Below the pieces are notes generated by a model that ran no database searches, was not told the origin of the DNA, and worked only from the letters and a program-made list of their open reading frames with translations. Shown here piece after piece: positions 46,370-57,964 of a stretch of DNA of 64,000 nt (positions are counted from its first letter, which is position 1; each line of letters starts with the position of its first letter). A program made the translations under genes and the position numbers. This stretch comes from Plectrocnemia conspersa. Lineage: Eukaryota > Arthropoda > Insecta > Trichoptera > Polycentropodidae. The stretch spans positions 310,001 through 374,000 of the forward strand of contig VTFK01000052.1 of NCBI GenBank assembly GCA_009617715.1. Reading direction: 5' to 3'.

Positions 46370-46760
46370 GCCTATCCTGTAGATTGCATCAAATTAGTCT
46401 GAGAACCACCGTTTGGCGTCACTATTAAGCACATTCGTCAAAGCCAAGCGACGTCGAGGGCAAACACATTCGATTGACAAACCGTATCTCGACGAGCTTA
46501 AAAGCGACCGCATGCTTTCAGGTATTGTTTGTAGCCGACCAGGTGAATTTCGGCGAATTGTGTGCTGTAATTTAATCCTATATTGGCGCTAAATCGCACA
46601 CTTGTGTCCTCACAAACGCTGCAATGGATACGATACTTGAACGACCGCACGCATCGACGGCCAGATCAATTTGAGGACCAAAATAATTAATCGGTCGTTA
46701 TGGGCTTTCAGCTTTGTAATGGTAATGGGTGATTCGAGCGTGTTTGAGGCTTTTGAGCGT
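46370..46760. other. GC-richer unique block
   Basis: Balanced base composition with many CpG (CAAGCGACGTCGAGGGC near 46445; CCGCACGCATCGACGGCC near 46645) within AT-rich DNA. A plus-strand frame, 46432-46594, is open without an ATG near its start, and a weak likeness to the C-terminus of ribosomal protein S8 (SRPGE) is not convincing. No transposon ends are seen. It may be a conserved regulatory element or an exon of an unknown gene. Confidence 0.3.
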
Positions 46761-47350
46761 GGATAACTGATAATTAAGTAGCAGAGGTGAATTTTAATGA
46801 AAATTACAAAGGGAGGTATCGTATTGTCATGTCAATGACATGTAATGTATATTTGCTAGCTCCCTGATTGTAAATTTTACATGAACGAAAATAATGCATG
46901 TAGTTCTGGTAGTTACTATTGATATTAATATAATAGAAAGGACATGCATAATCATGTTTCTCTAAGGGTTCTTTAAGAGTCAAACCTATGCTCTCTTTGC
47001 GGGGCGCAACTCTGGAAGAAATCATAACAAGAATATATTTATAAAAAAAAGGAAAAACCGACCTCAAATAATGAATTTTAACTGAACTACAGTTGCTTGA
47101 GATGTAGTTATCTACTGTTGTATTTAAGACATAAGTTCCTTCAGCCCTTTTTAATACATATACAAGAAATAAAAGTAGTGGAACATTGCCTTAAAAAGCA
47201 CACTCTTTCTAGGTAGTACTTTCTTAATAAACAGATTGTAGTATTTTTGATGCGGCTCTGTTTGTGTTAAAATTAGTTTGCAAATTACTGTTGATTTTAT
47301 TGATTTTTGCACGTTTTAAAAATATTAGACATGAGAGAAAATATTCAAGG
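46761..47350. other. AT-rich non-coding DNA
   Basis: No gene or repeat end recognised. The 87-codon minus-strand frame at 46804-47067 matches nothing I know. Confidence 0.45.
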
Positions 47351-47351
47351 A

Positions 47352-48566
47352 ATATAAATTAGTAGCAGTAAATTTATGAATTCAGTCTGAAATCTAAGAT
47401 AAAACACATAAAGAAGAAGCAAAAAAATAACGAAAAATCAACAACAGCACAATCTAAATCATATATTTTTTTTAATAAATTGTATTATCGATAATTTGAC
47501 AGCTAGATTTGATGCAAAAAAAATAGGTAAATAATACATTCAGTTTAATGTTATTTCTAAAAGTAAATCTAGAAAAAACACTTTCGAATCTACCCCGAAA
47601 ATATTTTTACCAGTGAAAATATAAATTTTCTGGTTCAACTTCTATATATATATATATATTTACATATCTTTATTTATTTATATCCTATATATAAATGTTA
47701 CAGTGAATGTGTATTTTTTGGTAAAATTATATTTTCAATAATCAAGTCTAAATATATTTTCACCAGTAGATATATATTTCTACTAGCGAAAGTATAATTT
47801 AACCGATATGCTGCTCTAAAATGTCTATGAAGCTCATTTTGACAGTTGCGAAACGTCCATTATTAAGTATAAAAAATACAATTTAAGCCAACTCATCATC
47901 TCTCAGGGGAATAATAAGTACAGTCAGACATTACATCTCGCATATTGCTCCAAAGTTTATCTGCATTTCAATATTACACTATGTTTTAAAAATATTATAA
48001 CTAACCTCACCGATATTATTATGGACTTTTAATATAAGAGGATTGATCAAAGTATTTTCAAACCGAATTTTGGGCAATAGGAGAGCGCAAAAAACAATTA
48101 ACACTTCTCAGAAGGCAAAAATTCACGTCAAAAGCAATAAAATCGTGTCGGCGCCGTCGCAGTGGGAATGCTCGGTAACGAGCGTTCCCACTGCGACGGC
48201 GACGGCACGATTTTATTGCTTTTGACGTGGATTTTTGACTTCTGAGAAGTGATAATTGTTTTTTGCGCTCTCCTATTGGTCAAAATTTGGTTTAGATGTG
48301 CTTCATTCAATTCTCATTAATATTGCCATAAAAAGTCTTACTATAGACGTCATATAAAAATAATATGGCAACACTGAGCAGCATAGAAAATTGTTTTTAA
48401 TATTTTTTAATGCGTAATTAAACTATTTCGCATAAAACATGATTTCAGAAAATATGTACCTATTATTATTTATTTAAGATGTTAAAAAATATATGAAATC
48501 CCATTTTTGTCATGAGGCCCGGAATCATTGTTTTTCCAGGGCTCTGGTTCGCTCTGGGCGGCCCTG
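47352..48566 (+). repeat. Hairpin repeat family, copy C
   Basis: Best-preserved hairpin of the three copies; see 18186-19538 for landmarks. It starts AAATTAGTAGCAGTAAAT, contains ACCAGTAGATATATATTTCT near 47763 and the inverted repeat 48060-48293, and ends with CAGGGCTCTGG...GGCGGCCCTG. It is about 150 bp shorter than copy A, with losses around 47860 and 48350. The region 47640-47665 includes a short TA run. Confidence 0.83.
48060..48293. repeat. Long inverted repeat (hairpin) of copy C
   Basis: The arms of about 117 nt are nearly identical and meet at GCTCGGTAACGAGC (48170-48183). Only a handful of mismatches are visible, for example GGCAAAAATTC against GTCAAAAATCC. The two overlapping frames at 48043-48225 (plus) and 48128-48310 (minus) encode similar peptides only because the DNA is palindromic. 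Confidence 0.93.
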
Positions 48567-48569
48567 CCT

Positions 48570-50950
48570 CTGCTATTACCATGAGCTTTATTCTATATGC
48601 AGATAATTAAAAATTGTTTAGATACATTTTTTTACGGACTCGCTTTTTGTGTTTTTGTTAACCTCAAAACTTAAGTTGCTTTTAAAAATAAATAAAAATT
48701 CTCATATGGTTTAAAAAAAACACTATCTATGATAATTTTTTTTCTATAAATTAATATTAAAAGTTATGATCATGTTCAATAAAAATTTAAGAATTCTCTA
48801 AATATTTTTAGCATCTATATTTGCTATATTTCATAATCAAAGCGACAAATCTCTTTTGACGTTAAGCACCCAATAGAAGTTTGTAGCAAACCACTCAAAA
48901 GTTCAAGATCGAAACTATGTACCGAATCGTATGAACAACTCGGCGAGGAGCTTTTTGTAAAGAATCTCTCTTCGTTTATTTCCATTATGGATTTGAACTA
49001 TCCAATAAAGCTACGCTTCTCAAACGGTCGCTTATCTCTAGACTGAGAAACGAATCGAGATGCAGCTAGAAACTTTATCGAAAGGAGTTCTATACAAGTT
49101 TATTGCTTTAAATTTAAAAATCGCTTGCGTTTTAAAACTTCCCAAATTCGCTATGGTGTTATGCTTTTAGCGTTCTATTACTGCTTCAAAAAGTATATAA
49201 AAGCGTTCATTAATTTATATGTAAAGTACTGAGCCCATAACGCAGGTGCTTGAAAGTCCAACTTATAAAAACGCCTATGTAGCAAATTGTATATATATAT
49301 ATATATGTATACATACATGCAAATATTATATTATATATGCTTCTGAAATATTTAAGCTCATTACAAAGAATGGGGAACGAATAAAACACTACTCTCTGGA
49401 TCAGTGTTTCATATACTTTTTAAAACATATTTCATACTATTTGATTTAAATAGAATAATTTTCAAAACATCCTATACAATAAGAATATAATTTATATTCA
49501 GTGACTAATCATAATCATATCAAATAAAACCTGAGAAACCTTAATTAAAATCTTATTAGAACAGTACTATTTTACTAATATAAAAAAACAAGCTCAATGT
49601 CTACATTAGGAATAATATGTCATTGTTTTTTGTGTGAAAAATAAAGTTTTAATCAACGAATTGGTTTAATGATTAACACTTGAGTCAAAAATAAAAATTG
49701 CTAAATTCAGCACCTTAACATTTAACATGATAATATGATTTGATACATATTAATCGTTTATTATTATACGCTTAAAATGTTTCCAAAATAGAACGTCACT
49801 AACGAGTTGAAAAATGCTTATCTAATGGGCTCGTGGCGGATATATATTTTTAAATTTCGAGAAGTTTAAATATCTTTGAGTTCTTTTTGTAGACGGTAAT
49901 AAATATTGTAGCAAAAGAATCGCCTCGACTATAAAAACTATGATATATTCGGTTAATATTAAAGTTAAGACATTAAGATATTTTTAAGATTTTATCGGAT
50001 AAGAGCTTTGCAAGACCATGACCAAGCCAAGATTAGAACCGAATTAGACCGTCCCATGGCCGATGAATATTTGTTCTGTGATGTTGAAAAGAAGTTTTAA
50101 GATTATCTCTTAAATACGATTTTATTATAATTATTAGTATTTAGGTATAATATATTGTTAATGATAATCGATTCATGTTATATTTTTTCCCCGAATTATT
50201 AGAAAAATATTTTATGATATTTATAAAAATTTTAGTTTAATATATCGTTATATAAAACATATATTTTAGATTAAAAAATACATTATAATGATTAATGGTG
50301 AAAAATTATGCATAATGATGGACAATTTATTTAAATGAGGTCATAGTAAGGTCCTTTAGATTTATAATCCATTTCATCAGTTTATCTACGTATTCTTTCT
50401 AATAGGCTCGTAAACAAAAAAGTAGTTATATAAGACATTTCGCAGAGTAACTTTAAATGACAATGGAGCTGTAAAATTTTCTCGAGACCCTTTTATCCTG
50501 ATTACTTGCTACTTTGCAATAGTGAGATTTTATAGTATATTATAAACAATAAATGCAGAGTTAATAATTTTACTATGACACCAATAAAATAATCTAAACT
50601 CTCAATTACATCTTATAGCACAAATAAGCTTCTATATTCCATTAAAAAACAGATTAGTTTATATGTTTTCGGATTATTCTTAGGATAATATTAAATAAAT
50701 GCACACTCACTTATGCTAAGATTTTTATACCTAACTACTCTTAAAATATAAATATTTTTGTATTAAATATATGTATGTATGTTACATCTATATTTAATAA
50801 TAAAATAAAAAATGCTTTTGATAACACTACAACCAATTTTGGGCAAAAATAAACTAGAACATCAATAGAGTCGTGCAAATGATTATTAAAAATTTAAAGA
50901 AAACAAATATTATTCTACTGCATTTTTTGGCGTTTCTTAAATATTCGATA
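48570..50950. other. AT-rich non-coding DNA
   Basis: No gene is recognised. 48840-49200 is less biased and probably unique sequence. A short TATATATA/GTATACATACATG microsatellite lies at 49288-49320. Confidence 0.45.
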
Positions 50951-50954
50951 AGGT

Positions 50955-51270
50955 GTAACATGATGGCCTTTTTTACAAAATCCTGAAGTCATACTTAAAA
51001 GAAAGTTTTTTCTTTGTCAATCATCACTCTGCGAAAAAAACGCTGGAGTCCAACAAGGCAGCGTCATTAGACCAACTTTATGGACATCATCACTGTCATA
51101 TTCGCAGATGATACAGTGAATTTAAAAAAGACTAAACAAGTTTAGATATTGTTTTAATTAATATTGAAGAATTACAGTAAATAAAACAAAATGTATACAA
51201 ATAACCTTCACGATGAAAAGGAAACCCTTTTTAACAGTTAGACTATATTTAATTTTAATAACTGAATAAC
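50955..51270 (+). pseudogene. Jockey-type LINE reverse-transcriptase fragment
   Basis: Plus-strand pieces in the order of a jockey-type reverse transcriptase: HDGLFYKILKSYLKESFFFV (about 50959-51018), AGVQQGSVIRPTLW (about 51041-51082), a gap, then FADDT (the catalytic Asp pair, about 51100) and ITFTMKRKPFLTV (about 51200-51240). The middle of palm domain B to C is deleted and frames shift. It belongs to the same broad clade as the fragment at 28.7-29.9 kb, but no sequence overlap allows me to say whether it is the same family. Confidence 0.85.
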
Positions 51271-51274
51271 CATT

Positions 51275-52580
51275 GGGTTATTTAGTTTCATGATCATTTT
51301 TATATGGAAAAATGTATTCTTAATGTCTCAATAGTAATATGTTCATACATAAAAAAAGTTGATGTTCATTGTAAGATATTACGCCTTTTCCTAAATTATA
51401 AAAAAAAATAGTTTTTCACGTGTTTTGACCTGTATTATTTTACATAATAAAAGAGGTGTGCTAATATTGTATTTGCACATTAAAATCCCCCTAATGGTTT
51501 AATGTGTATGCCCTTGCGTTAGTTGTGTTGTGAACTTGTTGAATTAAAAACAACAGGTAAAATAATTATCATCAGAAAATATAGCGGCAAAGTTCAAGGT
51601 GGTGCGTGGGCAAAATATTTGTTTTTCCACTGATCCACGAGGTGGTGGTGGTTTGCAGTTATTAAATTCGAGGGGAATTTTTTGCATTGATTATAAATAG
51701 CCACGACAAACGTGAAAGCTCAACTTTTGCAATTGTGTTTGCAAAAAATAAGTACTTTTCAAAGCAGAACCGCTGTATTAAATATGTCAAAGGGAACCTA
51801 AAGCTGTGTACAGATGTTTTTATTCCAATTGTATTTCGGTGGACTATCGACTTTTGTGACTAGTAGGTATATTTTATATGAAATGATGTACCTACGTGTA
51901 TTTCCAGAAAAAGCGTATTCTTTCATGCGTTAAATCTTTATGTAAGCCTGTGATTTTGCTAGTGGAGCAAGTCATATATTTTTTAATCTAAAACATTTCG
52001 CGTTTGTGCGCCTAAAGAAATATCTATGCATAACAACAAAATATTTTATAACTTTATTTAAAATATATTTAATATTTTTATGCATTACTGATTGGCGACA
52101 ACCTTAATTATAATTTAATGTCCTCTATTGCACAAAACACTCACATCTTACTTGATTAAAATTTTCCTATTAATATTGTACATAAAAGCTTATATTTTGT
52201 ACTTCGAAACATCTTCTGTTTAATGATTGAAAAAAATCGCGTCCTAAGTTTTGGCTATACATTCTAAATACATAAGTGAATTATTGTTTTTTTTTGTAAA
52301 AAAAAATTCTGAAACTAACTTCATATAAAAACTTGAATAAAAAAATATAAATATTCAGTTCTTACAATACATTTAGTTTATTAAAGAAAAATTTTATTTT
52401 AAAGATTAAAATAATCAAAAATAAAAAAATAGAAAATTTGCAACAAAACAAAATAAAATATAAGACATTCCTTAAAGACACAAATGGTCTTAGCACATAA
52501 AATCATTATTCAGGGACCAAAGAAAATCCATAACAAATAAAAATCAATTAAAAACAGGAGCACAAATATTAAAGTCTGAG
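51275..52580. other. AT-rich non-coding DNA with one GC-richer patch
   Basis: No gene is recognised. 51590-51790 is less biased, with GAGGTGGTGGTGGTTTGCAG and a TATAAATAG box near 51691; it could be regulatory, but nothing downstream looks like a gene. Confidence 0.4.
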
Positions 52581-52589
52581 GTAGAATTT

Positions 52590-53215
52590 GCCAAAAATAT
52601 TTAAAAAACAATAAGCCAACCAAACCGGATTCGATACCAGCAGAGATGTCAAAAATATGAACCAAAATAAAACTAAAATTCCTCAATAAAATATGCTTAT
52701 TAGGGAAAATACCCCATGACTGTGATCGACATTTATTTCCATACCAAAGAAAAACAATTTGAATGTGTACAGTCTCGCTAAAAATTAAAAAAAATCATAA
52801 ACTCTGCAAAGAAGATGTGACCAGGAAATGGTTCTGATTTAGAAAAAGCCTATGTACACGAGAAACTGAAAATATTCTAATACAGAAATGTGTTCTTTTT
52901 CCTACTTTTTTTTCAATAATACTCTGAAACCATATTTAATGAAGTAATATTTATAAAATAAATTTAAAATCGTTCATAAGATATTTATAAATTTTCGTTA
53001 TGCTGATGATACGGCAATATTTATTGAGACTTTTGACAACCATCAAAAATTCCTGGATAGTGTAAATAAAGATTTTTTTTAAAAAAGACATTGATAAAAC
53101 AAAATTTATGCTTAAAAGCTTATCATACATATAAAATTGTGAAGGCAAAGCGTTTTAAATATCTGTGTAGTTAAATAAATGACAAAGAAGTTAACGTTAT
53201 TAAAGGTGCACTGCA
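52590..53215 (+). pseudogene. LINE reverse-transcriptase relic
   Basis: Plus-strand motifs in the order of a non-LTR reverse transcriptase: LKNNKPTKPDSIPAEM (about 52596-52650), GKIPHDCDRH (about 52705-52735), SDLEKAYVHEKLKIF (about 52835-52875, first catalytic Asp), RYADDTAIFIETF (about 52998-53035, YADD box) and a KTKFML motif near 53097. The spacing between boxes is much shorter than normal, so internal deletions have occurred, and stops are frequent. The motif style (KNNKATGPDSIPAE, RYADDT) fits the RTE-like or CR1-like elements of arthropods. Confidence 0.83.
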
Positions 53216-53219
53216 TTGA

Positions 53220-55635
53220 AATATAAATCCCTAATTATTATTTTTTTATATATTTAATCGGTTATATTAAAAAATGTATGAACGCATTAAATGACTATCG
53301 AAAGAGGTTCAACACACAACTTTTAAGTGTGTATACTCTCTTACAAACAAATATTCATAGACTATGTGCATTTAAAGCAATAATACGATCATTCAAGTCG
53401 CCGTAGATTTTTCATTCTTTGTTGAAGAGAGATGAAAGAGGGCTTTTGAAATGCATTGAGTGGCACTAAAAACCGAGATCCCGTTTCCATTATGTAGACT
53501 CTTTTCGATACGACTCCTTACTTATGAGAACGTATCCATAATATTAAGTAAAGCGTATTATTTTATCGATACTAAATTGAATTTAATATTTGGGTATTAT
53601 TTATAAACAATAAAACAGATTTTTTATATAAAATATGTTTTTTTTTCTTTAATCGTATTGATAAAACCATTTCAATATAATTCAGAAGGCATAATGTATA
53701 CTTCAAATATTAGCTGCTTATTTAGTAATATTATTAATAAGATATGGTATTTATCCTGAGTTGGAAAGTGACTTTCCTTGTATCATTAAAAGTCACATAT
53801 TTAGAGTTTTTAAAATAAAATCAATTATTTCTGAAAAATAAATACAAATCTACATACGCAGTAGCGTAAAAAAAAACACAACCATTAAAATCGTTATACT
53901 TTGAATTATTAATACATATATATATTTAAACATAAAAAATAAAATTGAAGCAAACTTAAAATAAATAATTAATCAGTAAAATTCCGACAATAATAGAATT
54001 ATTAATTTTTCAATATTTTTTAATTACCGATCACTAGTAATAAAATATGGAATTAATCAATGAATCTTCGCTGTTTCTTACGATCTATATAAATTTTTTT
54101 CACTTAAGTCAAAATAGTCCGGTTTTTGTCCATGAGTGTTACGTGTTGCTTTGGTCAATAACAGTTTTTAGCATGTATATGACTGTATATATTTCCCTAA
54201 ACTACATATAAAAATTGTCCACGTTTAATTTTATATCAAATGTTTGGTAAATACTCACTGATTATATTACCAGTAGTTTTACGCCTACAACGTAAATATT
54301 TGCATAGTAAGAGTAATGATTTTTATCCTTAACCAGACTTAAAATTAATGATTAGTTATATTCGAAAAATTGTAAAATTTGTCTTGAAGATTAATATTTT
54401 TTTTTTAAACTTATATATTGACTATTTTGATTCGATGACATCCATGAAATTTTAGTTCTAATTTTAGCTTAAGCATTTTTTCAGAGAAAAAAAATCGAAA
54501 ACGGTTTGATTATCCACCGCCTTTGCTATACCGTTTATAACGCAAATACTAGGATTTTTAATCGTTTATACTATCTTGAATGACGATTAAGAAATTTTAG
54601 TATAAAACAATTTGTAAGCTTGAGCAACGAAGGTACTCGTTTTTTCTCTCAATATACCCAAGTGACTAGCACCGAAAACATGGAGAATTAAAACGGTCGT
54701 TTTGCTAGATTTAATATTACTTCGTAAAATTAGCCATTAGCGTAAGTGCACTTTCAGTAAAACCTACGATGGAAATGGTTCATTTATCATTATGGATCTT
54801 AGAACACGTGCATCATATTTTCTCAAATTTATACTGTATATTTTGAGACGCAGGGATGTCATTTGGGAGATACATTTTTCTAAAAGCATGTGTGTATTTA
54901 ATTAGAATACGAGATAATTAGACACTTCTGAAAGAAAATCAAATTCCTGTAAGCTGCATATACTGCATATATAAAAAAATTCTTTAAAAAATTTGGATCA
55001 TATGCTAAAAATCTAACGTTTAATTAAAACGTATTTGACTTTACCAAATATAAATTTCATTTCATTCAAAACATTTTTTTTTAATTTCACAAAAGTTTTA
55101 ATTTTATATATAAATTTTAAAAAAGACTTTTGCTTCACCTTGAATTATTACTATGAATTAAAAAAAAAATTTGGTAATTTTTAAATTAGGTTATCAATAG
55201 CAGTGAAAATCATACAATAACAATCAAGAATGCGTTTATGACAATGTATATAAAAATGGACTTGTAAAGTGTGTTTAATCAATGCTTCAAATTATCAAGA
55301 TCAAGCAGGCCGTGGCAAGCGCTCGCTGCTTAAAAGTTGTTCAATATGGGAATTTAATTAAATAAGGGCCAGGAAAAGTTTGTGATAAATTATCCTGTCG
55401 AGCAATTTCGCTCCATTTAAAACGAACTCCTTGAAAAGCAACGGTGAACCTCCTAATTATACACGTTCGTTCAAACCATACAAGTTTGACAATAAAGATA
55501 TATAATTAAAAAACGACATATCTTTTTATCGGTCGTAACGTTCATACTCTCTATCATGCATCATATATATTTATCTTGATACTTCAAGAAATATCTAGTC
55601 AGGTGCTTAATATAAAAATCGTCCACTTACATACA
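53220..55635. other. AT-rich non-coding DNA
   Basis: No gene is recognised. 53390-53530 and 55290-55480 are less biased. A short piece near 54035-54072 matches, in reverse complement, the sequence around 44448-44478 (TTGATTAATTCCATATTTTA), so a small dispersed repeat may be present. Confidence 0.4.
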
Positions 55636-55639
55636 TTCT

Positions 55640-56205
55640 TCTATGACGTAAAGAATTCAATTATTAGAGACTCTTAGTCTATGGAGCTATCAGCATGCGC
55701 CTATAAAGCTACGTTTTAAACGCTTTCAGTCTATTGATAGTAATATTTTTTCAGTCTCGCATCCATATAATAGCACGTCACGAATTTAATTCTGGTCTAA
55801 AGTAGTAAGCGCTTGTTTGTGAGACCAGTTTAAACTGGCTTCCAAAAATTTTAATGCGATTTAATCTCTTCGTCGGGGTCCATTCCGTAATTTACCTAAT
55901 TACCCATTTATTTGAAATTCATCACTCAGTCATAAATTGTTTAATCCATGTTTATATGCACGTGAGATATTTTTTATACAGAGATCTTTAAAGGTAATTA
56001 ATGGTTTTCAGCAATCAGCATAACAAATATAGCTAATTGTCACTATTGATTTTTATTCTTTTTCGACTATGAAGTGCTTCTTTGAATATGACTTAAAAGA
56101 GTAGGATAAAGAACACGTCTCTGTTTGCCACCTATCTGTATTAAAATAATTTTGGTTTCATCCCCCTCAATGCCTAATACTGCTGATTGATTCTAATACA
56201 GATAA
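55640..56205 (-). pseudogene. RTE-like LINE ORF2, C-terminal half
   Basis: Minus-strand order: NQSAVLGIEGDETK (about 56150-56190); a QRRVLYPTLL piece replacing the usual VRQGCVLSPTLF box; a KHGLNNL-like piece; DPDEEIKSH (about 55862-55888); a VLLYGCET-like piece in mixed frames (about 55765-55785); and RRMLIAP (about 55690-55710). All belong to the second half of the reverse transcriptase and the C-terminus of endonuclease/reverse-transcriptase proteins of the HmRTE type. Frameshifts separate the blocks. The matching first half lies at 57690-57960 on the same strand. Confidence 0.8.
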
Positions 56206-56214
56206 TTTTTAATT

Positions 56215-57685
56215 AAATTTAATTTATTCAAGAATATGAAATATATCAATACAATAAAATAAAAACCAAAAAAAATCTATTAAGTGCAGATTAAAATGAA
56301 ACAGATTATTGAAAATTTGCTCTCTTTAACGATTGAGATAATTAAAATCAAAAAGGAAAGAGCTATTGATAAAATCAATAACATATACTACTGTACAAAA
56401 TTCAACTTTTTAAACCCATTATTCAATAAATACTTAGAATTTTTTATTAAATTAAATCACAAATGTTACATAAAACACGATAAATGATAGTTAAAGTTAA
56501 CTAATATTATTTTATTATTTATCTTCACCGTCATGAAACAACTTATTTATTTAAATGTTTAGAAAATAGTTCTATTGCCTTTTTCAACAACCTTTTTTTA
56601 TGAAACTCTATAGAAATAGCAAAAGCAAACTTAAATATACTTAACTAAATAAGATAATTTATTGTTATAGCAATAATTTTTATATTATGCTATTTATTAA
56701 CATACAAAAAATATACACCTGCTAATTAATTATTTTAAATAAAATAAAATTGATATTAAAGTCGTATAAATATGGACAATAATGTTGTCAAGATCGACTT
56801 TAACATATTTATGTAAATATAAAAACTTTTCGATTTTAATTCATTATTAATGCATTATAAAAGAGAGTTAATATTTACTGTATGTTGAGTACATTTTTTC
56901 CTGAAACTTTTCGCATTATTACGTTTATATTATCACATATTTTTTATATATAAATAGTACAAACACTACTGCTGATATCAAACAAATTATATTAAGTTTC
57001 TAGCGAAAAAGTTAGAATCACGCCAATGAAAAACAACTTTTTTCCCTGATTGGTAATAAATCACATTACAATATTGTGTATATTGCATAAACACCAAAGA
57101 TAAAACCAAATTGGTTAGCAAACACCAAATGTCAAAACAAAACGAAATCCTTATTTTATATTTGCATAAAGCATTAACTTAATTTTGTTTTATTAACAGC
57201 AAAAAATAATTGGATACGCCTTACTTCAATAATAAAGTGAGAATTAGTTTATATAGATTATGGAAAATGTCTCATGAATTGTTATATTCTGTATAAATAT
57301 AACAATAGACTTAGTGGATTAGTAATTCGGCAAACAAAAACTAAATTAGTTCTCAGTTGGTTTGCAGTTCCTTGTGATAGAGATACTATACTCATGTTTT
57401 CCTGAATTCGTAACAAAATGGCTTCTGCAATATGTATATAATTTAAATCTACATTTTATTAAAGAAATATAAATTTTTGTGACATATTTTCATACAAGAT
57501 CTAACATTTAAATCGGCATTTACATTTATAGCTGCATATTTAAATTCAATATATTTTTTATTGCCAATTTATTTTCTTCTTTTAATGTATTTTTTTATTT
57601 GTGTATACAATTATTGTTTTCGACCATCGTGACGTATTGGAGTAACCCGTTAGGTTACTATGATCTTAATTTAATTTGAATAAAT
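56215..57685. other. Extra DNA splitting the LINE
   Basis: About 1.47 kb lies between two parts of one LINE coding region that should be adjacent. It is very AT-rich and has no recognised transposase; the 67-codon Lys/Ile-rich frame at 56284-56487 matches nothing. AATTTTTA occurs at both junctions (56205-56215 and about 57690-57697), with imperfect inverted AT-rich ends beyond, so a non-autonomous DNA element is possible. Confidence 0.4.
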
Positions 57686-57689
57686 AAAT

Positions 57690-57960
57690 TTTTAGATGCA
57701 TCTGATCTGAATTTACGCCCTCTATAAAATGATCGTGTTTTACACGATCGAATGCTTTCTTAAAATCTATGAATCGAATAAGTGTGGTTTCGTTTTAAAT
57801 TGCTTTTTATTTTTTAAGGCTTCCTGATGGTTCTCAAATAATAATTTTATCATTTATTTGAACTCACAGTCTTTTTCTTGGTAGCTAGTGATTTTTGTTC
57901 TATTTATTTATCTTTTCCATTGTGAATCGCCCTCGTTTTATATGAGGGATGGATGCTTAA
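57690..57960 (-). pseudogene. RTE-like LINE ORF2, central reverse-transcriptase part
   Basis: On the minus strand FIDFKKAFDRVKHDHFIEGV (about 57720-57775) gives the catalytic box A of a reverse transcriptase, followed by a SDQMHLKIYLF stretch that would lead into the NQSAV block at 56190. The upstream part (57790-57960) is decayed. The Asp of FIDFKKAFD is the first metal-binding residue of the enzyme. Its C-terminal half is at 55640-56205. Confidence 0.85.
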
Positions 57961-57964
57961 AGTA

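Noticed and set aside
46432..46594. Possible ribosomal protein S8 pseudogene
   Set aside because: Only a short SRPG-like stretch agrees; the following residues do not match the conserved continuation of that protein.
48043..48310. Overlapping plus and minus frames encoding similar peptides
   Set aside because: The similarity is forced by the palindrome; copies A and B do not keep the frame intact.
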